From the NCBI RefSeq assembly GCF_026230105.1, contig NC_079476.1, forward strand, positions 41,902,559 through 41,966,558: a stretch of DNA of 64,000 nt, given 5' to 3'. This stretch comes from Diorhabda sublineata (lineage: Eukaryota; Arthropoda; Insecta; Coleoptera; Chrysomelidae). The position numbers were made by a program, and so were the translations under genes. The notes beneath the pieces were generated by a model. That model did not search any database, was not told the DNA's origin, and worked only from the letters and a program-made list of their open reading frames with translations. Below are positions 36,657-53,929 of the stretch, piece by piece; position 1 is the stretch's first letter; each line of letters begins with the position of its first letter.

Positions 36657-37430
36657 AAAAAAAGTAGGTAACGTATAACCCGCACGCAAAAATGTTGTAG
36701 ACCAGTGTATAACTATCATAGATATTCCGATATTAATTGGAATATGGAATTGAACTTATCAGAAAAACAGTTAACTATCTCCATCTGTTACGATGGCACG
36801 ATATCTATTTATCTATGAGAACACACAAAACATCCGAATCCGCAAACAGCAAAACATTTTAATAATGCAAAACAGGCTTATCTTCCATCTAGATCGCTTG
36901 ACCAATCTAAGGACACAGTTTCAAAGTTTACGTTAGTGTTATTGCTCGATTCTGTCAAAAACAGACTGCCGCCTCCTGATCTACATATAAGCATTAGGCC
37001 AATAAAACTTATTTGTGGACGATTTTGCTGGGAACCGAATTGAGTAATGGATAGAGATGAGAGAGACAAGGTTCTGTTTTGCGTATAATGTTGCGGTCAA
37101 ACTCCGTATAATTTTCTCGTATAAAACATAGGGGAGATCTTACGGATATTATTCTGAACGGTTATACATGCAGTTTTATAAAGCCGGTGCAATCTTGCTA
37201 CTATTTTGATTTATTTCAATATATTGGTATCTGATTTCGAACGTTTGGGGTTTTTTAATGCTGGAAGAAAAACGAAAGGTCGATCAGATGTTGTTAATCA
37301 TCCAAGTTTATTCAGGAAATTGATTGGGATCGTTATTGTTGCATTTAGAACGGTAAATATCTCATAAGATGTGTATCTTTATAACTGTATCATTGAATAA
37401 TCGTTTTAGTAGCGCTCTAACTACAGGGTA
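36657..37430. other. Noncoding, no gene recognised
   Basis: A 63-codon minus frame (36878-37069) is unrecognised. Composition is near background. Confidence 0.35.
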
Positions 37431-37548
37431 GCTTGAACATTCTGTTTTAAATAAAGTTTTACGTATATTAATACCTAACCTAACCTAACCTAACAACAGG
37501 GAGTGTGTAGATTCTGTTTTGAATCAAGTTTTACGTATACTATTTTAA
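37431..37548 (+). repeat. Short direct duplication flanking a (CCTAA)4 interstitial telomere-type array
   Basis: The segment from about 37421 (ACAGGGTAGC, ATTCTGTTTTAAATAAAG, TTTTACGTATA) recurs from about 37496 (ACAGGGAGTG, ATTCTGTTTTGAATCAAG, TTTTACGTATA). Between the copies lie four perfect CCTAA units (37474-37493), the complement of the insect telomere unit TTAGG. This may be a break-repair scar or a small tandem duplication. Confidence 0.6.
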
Positions 37549-37835
37549 CGTTTATTTTTTTCTTACTATTGATTGAATCAAATATTTTATCGTACACTTT
37601 AGAAGTGATTCATTTAGAATTCTTCAAATTATTCCAAAGGATTATTTCTTATTGTTGTTGTGAAATGCCTTACAAAAAAAAATTCACACATTTGAAGCGA
37701 TGTAAAAACGAAAATCGGATTAAAAGCCCTTTCCGAGTCAATAATTGGCGATGCTTTACTAAAGATGCGTTTGTTATTTTACTGAATAAGTTGCAAACGT
37801 ATCCTGAACAAAATATATGGTCACACAAAACATGA
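37503..37835 (+). other. Unrecognised 110-codon ORF
   Basis: The product has a hydrophobic stretch near residues 10-24 (YTILTFIFFLLLIES), then a lysine-rich middle (PYKKKFTHLKRCKNENR). It has no initiation context, splice sites or family resemblance. It overlaps the duplication just upstream. Chance ORF in AT-rich DNA is the default; a decayed transposon protein is possible. Confidence 0.15.
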
Positions 37836-38429
37836 AAGGGTACTATTCGTAAGAGAAAAGCTTTTGTAGACTCCAGATGAAAAGAAGACGCAGTTTTAGA
37901 TCAAGAGTTAACAACGATATCGATAATAGTGATAAGAAATGTTTAAAAAACATTATCAAAATCGGTAAATTGTAGTTTGGAGGTGGCTCAAAACAAGGTT
38001 AAAAATAAAGCAACCTCAATATTAATATTTAAAAGTTTGCTTCCTTGGAATCAAAAACATTATTATAAGCTTAACTAATAATATTAAACATTATTTTATT
38101 ATTTTTTCATCTTCGCCGTTTATTTTTGAGATAATCCGCAAGTCGCGACTCAACTTCGGTTTGAAGTTTGAAAAACTTGAATATTCCAACATCTTCTGAA
38201 AGTTAAAACACTTTGAAAACGTTTGGATATACAAAAATTCTAATATTTTTAGCAGGCATCACCGTGTAGTAGTTTCATTGCGAATTTAGTTAAGGGTCAA
38301 ATAACCCACCCTCAAGATGAACTACCTATAGCCCAAATAATCATTTTGGTATGAACGTAATCTTCTATCAGCTACATACACTTTTCTCGTGAATGTTTTA
38401 AGTTCGATACCCTTTTTATAATAAGAATC
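37836..38429. other. Noncoding, no gene recognised
   Basis: AT-rich, frame-broken, no supported feature. Confidence 0.4.
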
Positions 38430-38870
38430 GTCAAGGTCCTTTAGATCCTTGACCACCAAGTCATTTTGTCAAGTACGGGAACAGAAAATAATCCTAGGAG
38501 GCTAAATCTGGTGTATGAAGTAGCAATTCAAACTTCAATTTATTCATTTTGGCCATTGCGATAACGTGTGTTTAAGGTGGTGCTGCGTTTTGATCTTCTC
38601 AGTCCAATGTCTTCGATTTTTTAGTTAAAACGTTGCAATTAGTTCGCATAATACTAAGAGATGGTAGTTTTTCCTTTATCAAGATAATCAATTGAAATTA
38701 TCCCACGTACATCTGAAAAAACCGACGCCATAACCTTGCCTGCAGATGGAACGGTCTTTGTCTTCTTTGTATCCGATTCTCCTTCCATTATTTTGATTGT
38801 TCTTTTGTTTTGGGTGTGAAGCGATGGATCCACGTTTCATCCATGAGTCGTCAACTCAATGGAAGGTATT
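38430..38870 (-). mobile_element. Mariner transposase remnant, family A (catalytic half)
   Basis: The minus strand from about 38860 down reads a block like 'DETWIHRFTPKTKEQSK.W' (first catalytic region), then RPFHLQAR and further broken frames. It then reaches 'MAKMNKLKFELLLHTP' and 'DYFLFPYLTKWL' near 38470-38560. These are the central and C-terminal parts of mariner. It overlaps the 53.9-kb copy in the central region and the 9.1-kb copy in the C-terminal region, so the three are partial copies of one family. The QDNAP block is degraded (DQNAAPP-like). Nonfunctional. Confidence 0.7.
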
Positions 38871-40592
38871 TCATCACATAACGATGACCAATTTTTCCAG
38901 TTTTCACAAATTGATGGCTGCTCGTGTTTACTATAAATGTAAGAATCCCTAAATCAGCTAAATAAGTCTGCAGTTGACCAATCTACAGTGTTCCATCTCC
39001 ATTTTCAGTTATTCGCTGTTTTCGATTCCTTTATGAAAAGGCGCGTTAGTATTTATACCAAACCAAGGATAATTTTCAAGTTACCATCGACAAAATACGT
39101 CCAGAGAGTATTTTTATTGAAAATATATAATATAATTTTATTATTTCATTTTATAGACACGAGGACCGTGCGAATCGACTAAAAAACCCGAACCAGGTGT
39201 ATTGCCTCTTCTTAATAAACCAAACAAACATTGTTATACATTTAAAAAGAATTATCTGTAGTATAAATCTGACCCTATATATATATATACGGTGACAGAG
39301 TTTACATTGCAACTTTAGATTTGTTAACAATTGCTGTTGAGAAAACCTCATAAATTTCATCCTATTTATTGCTGACATCTATTAGAAGAGAAGGCTTCCA
39401 GCCCACCGTGGTAGTTTAGAAAAAGACCAGGCCCTTTCTCTTTTTCTGAAAACTAGAACGCCCTGTGTTTTTGTTATTTATATAAGGGACTTATTGTGAC
39501 TGAGACCACAGAAAGAATATGACTTTAATTGACCGTTAAGGGTGATTTTGAAGTGTCTTTGACACCCCGGGGTCGCTTACTGTTTTTCCCTAACATGAAA
39601 TACGATATATGCTTCAAGGCTTTTCAACTGGTAGATATACAGATCATTAGGAAGTTCATTCATACCTACTCGTAGATAAGATTATTCATTTTTCAAAACA
39701 ACTGCCCTCTTCATAACGTCTACGGGGTGTGTGTATTCAAATTGAATCTATAATCAATTCCACCACTTTATAATAATTGATTTGGTAACGTAAAAATTTT
39801 AAAAATAAATAAAAAGTAATGAATAAATCGATAAAAGGATTTATTTTTTTTTAATATTTAGTCTTTTTCTTCGTTTGAATTTCCTTAGGTTAGATAGGAA
39901 ATAAAGAAAACGATGCAAGGAGAAGATCGTGTAAGAAAGTAAGAATTAGAAACTAAAAAACAAACTAAATGCATGTGATTCGATAATAATAAAGGAGGAG
40001 GTGAAGAAAAGTGAGAAAATTAAGCTAGAATCATAAAAAAAATAATAATAGTCGAGACGAATTGGCAGGGAAGAGGAAATAAGAAATAGAAACATATTTG
40101 GATAAAACGTATTGGAAAACCTGTTAAATGAATCACTCTGTATTATACGACTTGTCGTCCATTTTTTATGAGTAAATTAAACGAACGGTGCTAGAAGAAT
40201 AAAGTCGATTCACAATAGCATTCGTATTAATCTAAATTGTTTCATTGTTAGTCAATCTTTTTGATAATTTAGTTGGTCATTGTTCCTGGAGTTTTTGAAA
40301 CAAAAATTTTCACAATAGAACACCCCATTTCTATATGCTTCCTTCTGTATTTCTTATTCTGGTTACTGTTTGACGGACAGTTACAATAGACGTGACATAT
40401 CTGAAAGGTTTTGTGAGAAGACGTAATATGATATCTTATGAGATTTGCTTTGTACGAAATGACGAATCCGTAACTGCTGTTCAGCGAGATTTCCGCCGTC
40501 AGTTTAATATCCAAGTGACTTTTCTCGTAACACGATATTGCGATGGGTAAACAACCTTCGAACAAGTGGATCAATTTTGAAGAAAAAACCAC
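38871..40592. other. AT-rich noncoding, no gene recognised
   Basis: Only short, unrecognised ORFs, including 107 codons at 40269-40592 (minus), which abuts the next transposon fragment. A short (TA)n run lies near 39275. Nothing else. Confidence 0.35.
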
Positions 40593-40826
40593 CTAGCACT
40601 CCGGAGAACATTGAAAGACCAAGATTCCCAGAAGCGATTACAATTTTGTCGACAAACGCTTACCATTTTTGAAGGAAATGAAAATTTGATATTAAGTGAC
40701 GAAGCCCATTCTCATTTGGAGCACCTAAAGATGAAAATTCGTCGATTCGTCACTCAAATTGATGTAGATATGCTGCAAAGATTTAAGGCCAGTTTCCGTT
40801 TCCAAAATGGACATAATTTTTCGTAA
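40593..40826 (+). mobile_element. Tc1/mariner-like transposase fragment, copy 2
   Basis: Open frame of 71 codons (40611-40826): KDQDSQKRLQFCRQTLTIFE, then NLILSDEAHSHLEHLKMKI. The 'FC.........ENLILSDEAH.HL' pattern surrounds the first catalytic Asp of Tc1/mariner-type transposases, and the Asp is present in SDEAH. This copy is better preserved than its inverted counterpart at 6745-6916. Similarity to that copy ends near 40766, although the frame stays open to 40826. There are no other transposase domains nearby. Confidence 0.6.
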
Positions 40827-41504
40827 GTAGTCCCATGAATGACCCTGTAGATAAAATATAAAGTAAACACAAGAAATAAACAATAAAAATAGTATAATAA
40901 GTTGAATAAGATATCAAATTAATAATTTTACCTCTTTCTATAGATAGAGCCATTCATATAAACGGTATAACTCTTGCAGACTAATTCTTAATCCATTTCT
41001 ACATAAACTTGTTGTAAGCATCGGTTGGGTTTCGTTTTCGGAATTATTTTTAATTGCCTCAATAAACTTATGGCGCATTCCCTTTAGCGAATTTTGAGTT
41101 TCGAAAAGAGTAAAAGTCACAGGGATCGAAATCTGGCGGCTGCTTTCGTGCTTAGCCGAAAAATCAATCACAATTGTGCTAGAATGTGACGGCGCATTGT
41201 AGGGGTGAAGAATTAATGGCAGTAGGTACAAAATCGCCTCAAAGAAGTAAATTTCTATACTTTGGATTGACCAACGCCGAAAGATAGGTACCCCGAGTGA
41301 ATCTTATGGATCAATTTTATTAAGTTTTAGAATATCCACACACATGAACTATCATTCATTTTTACTGGAATATGGAATCAATTGGATCAAGTGAAAAAAC
41401 TACTTAGTTATTAATTTTGAGTTTGGTAACAGGTTTTTGTTCACTTTTCGTCCATCTAGTTTTTTCATTCCTATTATTTACTCCATGCAATACAAAAACT
41501 AACC
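40827..41504. other. Noncoding, no gene recognised
   Basis: A 97-codon minus frame (40938-41231) is unrecognised. The 41100-41230 part is somewhat GC-richer. No further support. Confidence 0.35.
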
Positions 41505-41722
41505 CAGGGCCGGATTAAGCTAGGGGCTTGGGGGGGCTATAGCCCCGGGCCCCAGGTCCAAGAGGGCCCCATCATTTGGAAATCTTCTGTATTTTTTGAT
41601 GTGTTGATACCACAAATCTAACGTATTGATATTATTTTGTGAATTTTCCGGGTTTTCGAATTCCTTAAAGGGGCCCCGTCATTATTTTAGCCCCGGGCCT
41701 TATAAATATTAATCCGGCCCTG
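41505..41722. mobile_element. hAT-type MITE with perfect TIRs and 8-bp target duplication
   Basis: The 218-bp element has perfect 14-bp terminal inverted repeats: CAGGGCCGGATTAA (41505-41518) and TTAATCCGGCCCTG (41709-41722). It is flanked by a perfect 8-bp direct repeat, AACTAACC (41497-41504 and 41723-41730). An 8-bp target duplication with CAGGG-type ends is the hAT hallmark. The interior has GGGGGG, GGCCCC and CCCCGGGCC words near both ends and an AT-rich middle. It encodes nothing and depends on a transposase elsewhere. The intact ends and duplication point to a relatively recent insertion about 1 kb upstream of the T-box gene. Confidence 0.9.
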
Positions 41723-41730
41723 AACTAACC

Positions 41731-42359
41731 TAACCTAACTTGTTGATAATGGTTAGGTTAGAAGAAGCTAATTTAAACAAATACGAAAATCACTTATATT
41801 GGATGATTTTTTATGATTTTAAAAGGTTCTTACTGAAGTAGAATGCTTGCAATAGCAGCTTTTGGTAATGAAACACCATCGGAGAAGATTTTTTACGATT
41901 GTTTTGCAGAATTTCGTTTTGGTGGAACGTCCGTCTGCCAGTGATGAATGACGAAAAGATGCAACAGGATTAAGAGACTCTACTGATTTTTCCTGAACAT
42001 TTAGATGGATTTCGAATACCAGCCCATAATGCATGTCAAACAAATGAAGAAGCTGTTGAACAATTTCATGTTTCTACGATCTCATTTCCAGAGTAAAAAA
42101 CAAGTTTGGTTTGAGGTACCTATATATACCCCGAGGGAGAATATTTCAAACAAATTCGACCCTCGTATTAGGATGATTGTTTTTATTATTAATTAATTAA
42201 TGGAATATTTTGAAAAACATTATGGCTATTCGACCCAAACTCTTCGGAAAGCTGCTAGCATGTGCTACAGAAACAAGTCAATTCAAATGAAATCGTTATA
42301 ATGAACAAGAGAGGTATTTTGGTAATTAACACGTACGAACTACCAACAGCAGGATCATT
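41731..42359. other. Upstream noncoding sequence
   Basis: Includes further CCTAA/TTAGG words (41729-41757) near the hAT MITE. A 63-codon plus frame (42005-42196) and a 74-codon minus frame (41819-42043) are unrecognised. No gene is supported. Confidence 0.35.
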
Positions 42360-42763
42360 CCCCGTACATTGGACAAGACAAGGCTGTACATTTTATGACA
42401 ACTGGGATAATAGGCAGCCATAGCCGGATTACGCTCGCCCCCAATGACCGGTGGGTGGCCCTCGCAAGTGATATCAAGTGGTCTGTCTACGTAGCATGTC
42501 GCCACTGTTACCACAATTCCCTGATTGATAGCTCCAGTCACGCGAAACTGATACCAGACCACACGCATCGCCACGCCTTTCCGTAGTCCCACCCCTTCGA
42601 TTCGCCCCACCTTCTGCTCAGCGGAGCGAGTGACGTTAGTCTGAGTCTGATTGTTAGTATCTGAGTGGGCAGCAGTTGTAATGGACATGTGTAAATATCA
42701 GCATTGACGGTTGGTTGTGGTGATATCTTTTTATTATTGTGACTTGTGTGACTGTGTTTTGTG
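42360..42763 (+). promoter_or_regulatory. Probable proximal promoter and 5' UTR of the midline/H15 gene
   Basis: CpG- and GC-enriched compared with the upstream DNA, running directly into exon 1. Two CAAGTG hexamers (42465-42470 and 42475-42480) lie exactly 10 bp apart; the second is part of TCAAGTGG, the NK-2 (Tinman/Nkx2.5) consensus. TGACGTTAG near 42630 is CRE-like. No good TATA box is evident. The transcription start is not determinable from sequence alone. An in-frame TGA at 42749-42751 closes the reading frame upstream of the ATG. ORFs on the minus strand here (120 and 108 codons) are treated as shadows. Confidence 0.45.
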
Positions 42764-42920
42764 ATGTTGCTCGGAGTTATGCCCGAAGATAGCGTCCCTG
42801 GGGGACTTCTCGTACCCACCGCTAAAAGCCAGAGGGCTACGGACTTCTCTATAGCCGCTATCATGGCCAGAGGTGCTTCGCCGCCGGATAGTGTCGGCGC
42901 CAGGGAACTTCAAACCGACG
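42764..42920 (+). CDS. H15: T-box transcription factor midline/H15 (Tbx20 group), exon 1
   Basis: Coding exon 1 of a T-box DNA-binding transcription factor acting in the nucleus. In Drosophila, midline and H15 act in heart, epidermal and neural patterning; Tbx20 is the vertebrate counterpart. The exon encodes 52 codons plus one base. The motif FSIAAIM at residues 28-34 corresponds to FSIAALM near the N-terminus of vertebrate Tbx20, an eh1-type Groucho-binding repressor motif. The start is the ATG at 42764, the first after an in-frame stop at 42749; a second ATG at 42779 (MPEDSVPGG) is an alternative. The donor is GACG|GTAAGTG, strong, phase 1. The exon joins 44071 to form an Asp codon. It is GC-richer than the surroundings. 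The assignment rests on exon 1 and exon 2 together. Confidence 0.85.
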
Positions 42921-44070
42921 GTAAGTGTTCGTTCGTAAGTATGTAAAAATGAACGCGTTGTTCGCGAACGAAATCATTTCAAAATCAGTTTCAAACAAAA
43001 AGAATTTAATTTGGTATTAAAATCGATCTAAATACTTCAAAATATCACTATTCCTACTGGATTTGATATAGATAAAGTAAAAGATTGATATTTATTTAGG
43101 CCGGCGATGATATAAACTTCATACGAAACGGCAAATTTAAATATCAAAATTCAAACTATTCAGAGTTTATTGCAGGTAATTTTGGATTCGTTTATCCAAT
43201 AAACTGTCAATAAGACAAGTTTATTTATAATTATTTAAAACGATTCACACGCAAACTGATTGATTGTTTAATTTTCAAAAAATTATAATGAAAAGGATTT
43301 TCGGAAAGTTCTTTCAGCTATTTCTGAATATTTCTTGTAATTCTGTACAAATATGCTTTGGCCAGTTCTTAGGTACAACTCTTTTACTACTCTTTAGACC
43401 ATAAATTATTTAATTAAAGCATTTTTATTAGTCTATGATAAGTAGAAATCAATTTACTTAATGTAATGTTTTTTGAAAATCAAATTTTGAAATTGTTTGT
43501 ATGTATATGTATATAAAGTTTGAAATTCCATTATTTCGTTAATTTCAAATTGACAAAATTTTTTAAAATGGGTGCAAACAATAAAAAGATGATATTAACG
43601 TAGGACTATCATTTCCTACGCCACTGCTTCGCTTTACAGTGACGTGCATTGGGATTTACTTTATATTAAACATATTATTCAACATTATCATATGTTTCAT
43701 GATAAAAAAATAATCTTTAATCCCCTTAATAACATTTTAAACGACCATAATTTCTCAATAATATCATCCGTAATTCTATTGGGAGTTGAATCTGTATAAA
43801 ATCCATTAATATTCATTTTTTTCATGTAATAATAAACATAAGGTATTAAAATTTCAAAATTTTCACCACAAAAAAGTCTACCGACGATAAAATTCCATCT
43901 AATTTAGTTGATAGAATTAAATTTTTGACCGGTTTCGGACATCTTGAGTCTCGTCAGCCCAACATAAAACTCCGTTTCTTCTTTTGAAAATAAATTTCAT
44001 TGAAATAATTGAAATTTGGTTGAAAATCGTCAATGTACTAAAGTTTGAAAGTTTAACTATTTTTTTGCAG
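42921..44070 (+). other. H15: Intron 1 of the midline/H15 gene
   Basis: 1150 bp with GT (GTAAGTG) and AG (TATTTTTTTGCAG) ends and a pyrimidine tract before the acceptor. AT-rich, with no ORF of note. A patch at 43910-43965 (TTTTTGACCGGTTTCGGACATC) is slightly GC-richer. Phase-1 intron. Confidence 0.85.
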
Positions 44071-44407
44071 ATAGACTTTCGCGCTTGAGCTCGCCAGACC
44101 TGGACGATCGTCTCGAAGACGATGACGTCGAAGTGGACGTCGAGGAATGTTCGGACAGTGAATCTACTCGAATGATTAAACCGAAAATTTCAAGACAAAG
44201 TCCTGCAATATCCGATTGCGGTTCCGAAGTGGCAGATTTAGATCGAGAATCGCCAGATATAATATCAGAAAAAACACCACCGAAACCACCGAAAATTCTA
44301 TGTAATTGCGAAGAATTATTAAACGTAGAATGTCATCTAGAAACCAAAGACCTTTGGGATAAATTTCACGATCTCGGAACTGAAATGATCATAACAAAAA
44401 CCGGGAG
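44071..44407 (+). CDS. H15: T-box transcription factor midline/H15 (Tbx20 group), exon 2 with start of the T-box
   Basis: It continues the exon 1 frame (G|AT gives Asp53) and encodes residues 54-164 plus two bases of codon 165. Residues about 62-83 are an acidic, serine-bearing linker (DLDDRLEDDDVEVDVEECSD). After a Lys/Pro-rich stretch (KTPPKPPKILCNC) comes ECHLETKDLWDKF, then the T-box start LWDKFHDLGTEMIITKTGR (residues 147-165). The block ECHLETK.LWDKFH.LGTEMIITK.GR fits midline/H15/Tbx20 rather than Tbx1, Tbx2/omb or Tbx6/Dorsocross. The donor GGAG|GTAAGTGA cuts the Arg codon in phase 2, just before where family members continue RRMFPT. That continuation was not found in this window. DNA-binding residues lie mostly in the missing exons, so only the N-terminal part is annotated. 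Confidence 0.92.
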
Positions 44408-44419
44408 GTAAGTGAAAGC

Positions 44420-51406
<6,987 letters not shown>

Positions 51407-51417
51407 ATGTTGAGACT

Positions 51418-51840
51418 TCATCATCATCATCATCATCATCATCGTTCAGCCTTATCTTGTCCACTGCTGGACATAGGCCTCCTCCAAATGCCTCCAGTTT
51501 TCTCTGCTCTGAATGGTTGCTACCCAATTTCTCCGTATTCTTTTAATATCGTCGTTATCTTGTATCCTGCCCACCGCCATTTTTGTATAAGTATTGTCTA
51601 TGACATCTTTAACTCCAGATCGTCATTCCTTATCCCATCCCTCATAATGACGCCGAGCATAGATCTGTAATTTGCAATTTAAGTATTGATCTTCTGGTTA
51701 ATGTCAGGATCTCCGCGCCATAAGTCAGGAACTGATTGGCTGATTGGCTGATTGGCACATCTCCTTTAAACACATCTCGCAATCTACCAAACCAAGTCCA
51801 TCCTAGTGTCGTTCTTGAGACTTAGCTCGCTTGAAGTATA
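51418..51840 (-). mobile_element. RTE-type non-LTR retrotransposon 3' end with (TGA)n tail
   Basis: On the minus strand the sequence reads, with frame breaks, ILGVIMRDGIRNDDLELKMS, KWRWAGYK, DDIKRIRRNWVATIQSRENW, then WRHLEEAYVQQWTR. That is the C-terminal signature of RTE-like elements ('..GI.R...RN.DI', 'W.WAGH', 'EEAYVQQWT'). It is followed by a short 3' UTR and a (TCA/TGA)8 repeat at 51418-51443, the microsatellite tail RTE elements carry instead of polyA. 5' truncation is typical; the upstream part (51690-51840) fades into broken sequence. The tail orientation confirms minus-strand insertion. Confidence 0.85.
51733..51756 (+). repeat. Three perfect TGATTGGC octamers in tandem
   Basis: Each unit contains GATTGG (reverse of a CCAAT-type box). 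The array lies inside the decayed RTE fragment and is probably a local slippage expansion. Confidence 0.85.
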
Positions 51841-52229
51841 CAGATATGCATCCTGCAAGGTAAACCATCTGGAAAAAGAGGTCCATGAAGAAGGTACTGA
51901 CTTAAAAACCCTATATCCTGCTTTAGTGAATTCTCTCTTCAACTCTTACGCATTGTTGTTAATAAATTGAAGATCGTCAGTATTCGTCACGAATAGGCAC
52001 CACAAGACGAGAGATTTTCCACATTTTCCATTATTTTTAGACTTCCCATTCACTATTTATATCCTTAACTGATACCAAATACTATTTTCTGGTGGGTTTA
52101 ATGGTCAATGTTTTTGGGACAGTAAAGGAAACGAAAAATCACTTATTTAACGGATTAAAGGATCTAATGATCAAATTTTGAAGTTACGAACTTTTATTTT
52201 TTTGTTTCGATACGTCTCTGTATTTTCAA

Positions 52230-52440
52230 TCCCTCTTAAATCGAGTAAGTGACAGTGCGTTAGATTCTATTTATGGTCAAGGTGGTTCGCTTCGCACAAA
52301 GCGATCGTTTCATTCAATTTATAAGCGATTTATTGGAGATGTTCCCAGCTGGTCCCCTCCGTTCTATCAATAAACATTATTTTTTTATTTTTTCTTCTCT
52401 TTATTATTTTTCGAGCCGCGAAAATTGAATTCTTCGGTCA
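52230..52440. promoter_or_regulatory. GC-enriched intronic island
   Basis: Compositional island with a CGCTTCGCACAAAGCGATCG word near 52288 (AAGCGATCG with partial dyad), CCCAGCTGGTCCCCTCCG near 52343 and a trailing T-rich tract. No frame is retained. Candidate intronic enhancer of the T-box gene, by composition only. Confidence 0.27.
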
Positions 52441-53529
52441 TAAGAACGATGAGTATTCATTAAAATTATCACTGAAAATGATGATGGTGTTATATTTTCC
52501 ACTACGGTTTTGCTTTCTCAAATAGTTTGACAGAAAAATGAGAATTTTCCGACTTTTGGAAAGTCAATTGATATTTCGGTATCGAAGCATGTATAATTTT
52601 CAATTTAGTTTAGAAAAATTACGTTTCAAGGTGGCGAAAAAAGATAAATATTTCAAGTAAGTACAAAACCCATAGGACAGACTATTCATTCGAAGGACTA
52701 AGTGATTAGTTATAATATAATGTGACTAAATTCAAGGTTTCACTGTCAAATTTCGCTTGTCAAAACAGACAATTTGATATACTTAGCTGAAGTTCGAAGA
52801 AGACACGCTTAGGCAATTAGAACGCTGCAGGATAGATTTTTAGAATGAGATCATTTTTAACTTAAAGCGAAACGTGCAAAGTAAATACTAAATTTAGACC
52901 GATAGAACTAGATGCCGAAGATGGAATATAACTAGAAATAATCGTTCAATCAATGGCAGTTGATTAATAACGCCAGGATCTTCTTGTCTCGAGACAAAGA
53001 AGGATCAATAAACATGGAAACATCTATAAGACACATTGTACAAATTTGAATGTTAATTATGTTACGATCTAGACGTCCTTAAGTCTCTCTCTTCAAGTCT
53101 CTGTCATAACAAAATTGTCTCTCCCCAATTTTCTTGTATATTTTTTGATAATGATTGCAATATAAGCGGTTGATCGTCATCAGTTTCAAGTGTTGTATCA
53201 TAACGGTCCATCAAATGATTCAGATTTGATTCCCACTGATATGTAAGCGACCAAAGAATAGTAATTCCTCAACACAATTAATGATGTATATTTCAATAGA
53301 ATTTGAGTTTAAACGTTAGATGAATGGACTATAAAATTTGAATTATAGATTAGATACCTCAATCTATTTGTATATTTATTTATATTTAATGCAATTTTTA
53401 TTAATTTAGGGTAATAAAAAGTTTCTAAAAGTATGTGAGGAATATTTAAAATAATACAGGGTAATTTCCATTTGACTGGTTGTTTCGTTCAAATTACAAA
53501 TTATGATCTATTTTGAGAGGAGCATAAAA

Positions 53530-53700
53530 AGGAAATAAACAAAATGGAGTTGGATATAAAGAGATCAGCGGGTGGGTGAACCGTAAATCATCGACATTAC
53601 ACCGGGTGAAGTCCAACATGCAGTACGTATTTATCGAAGTGGGTGGTTTTACAAGTTTGTCCCGTTTACGAGTTTCAAGGTTCGAACTTGTATATATACT
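53530..53700. promoter_or_regulatory. Intronic GC-richer island
   Basis: Contains GCGGGTGGGTGAACCG near 53568 and CATTACACCGGGTGAAG near 53594 (two GGTGAA words, T-box-like but lacking GGTGTGA). Broken frames. Weak regulatory candidate. Confidence 0.18.
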
Positions 53701-53929
53701 TTTATTGCGTTTAACATAAATATTGTAAATGTCGTAGGTATATACCGAGAGACTCAATACGCACCCATAAAAACTCAAAACCATTTTTATAGTCCAATTT
53801 GAATATTCGCGATATCAAATGTTTGATCGAATTAAATTTAAAATATAGCATTATAAAAACGGTTATTGGAGGATTTAATGACAGAATCATTACCATTTAG
53901 CAGCTATAATAACAAACATGAATCTCAAA

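Noticed and set aside
42326..42864. Minus-strand ORFs (120 and 108 codons) over the promoter and exon 1
   Set aside because: They run antisense across the GC-rich block and the coding exon 1, and have no recognisable product.
52325..52380. 'EMFPAGPLRS' reading near 52333 as the next T-box exon (family RMFPT..SFSGPLR)
   Set aside because: Only MFP and PLR-like residues coincide; VRVSFSG is absent, the frame stops at once and there is no convincing acceptor.
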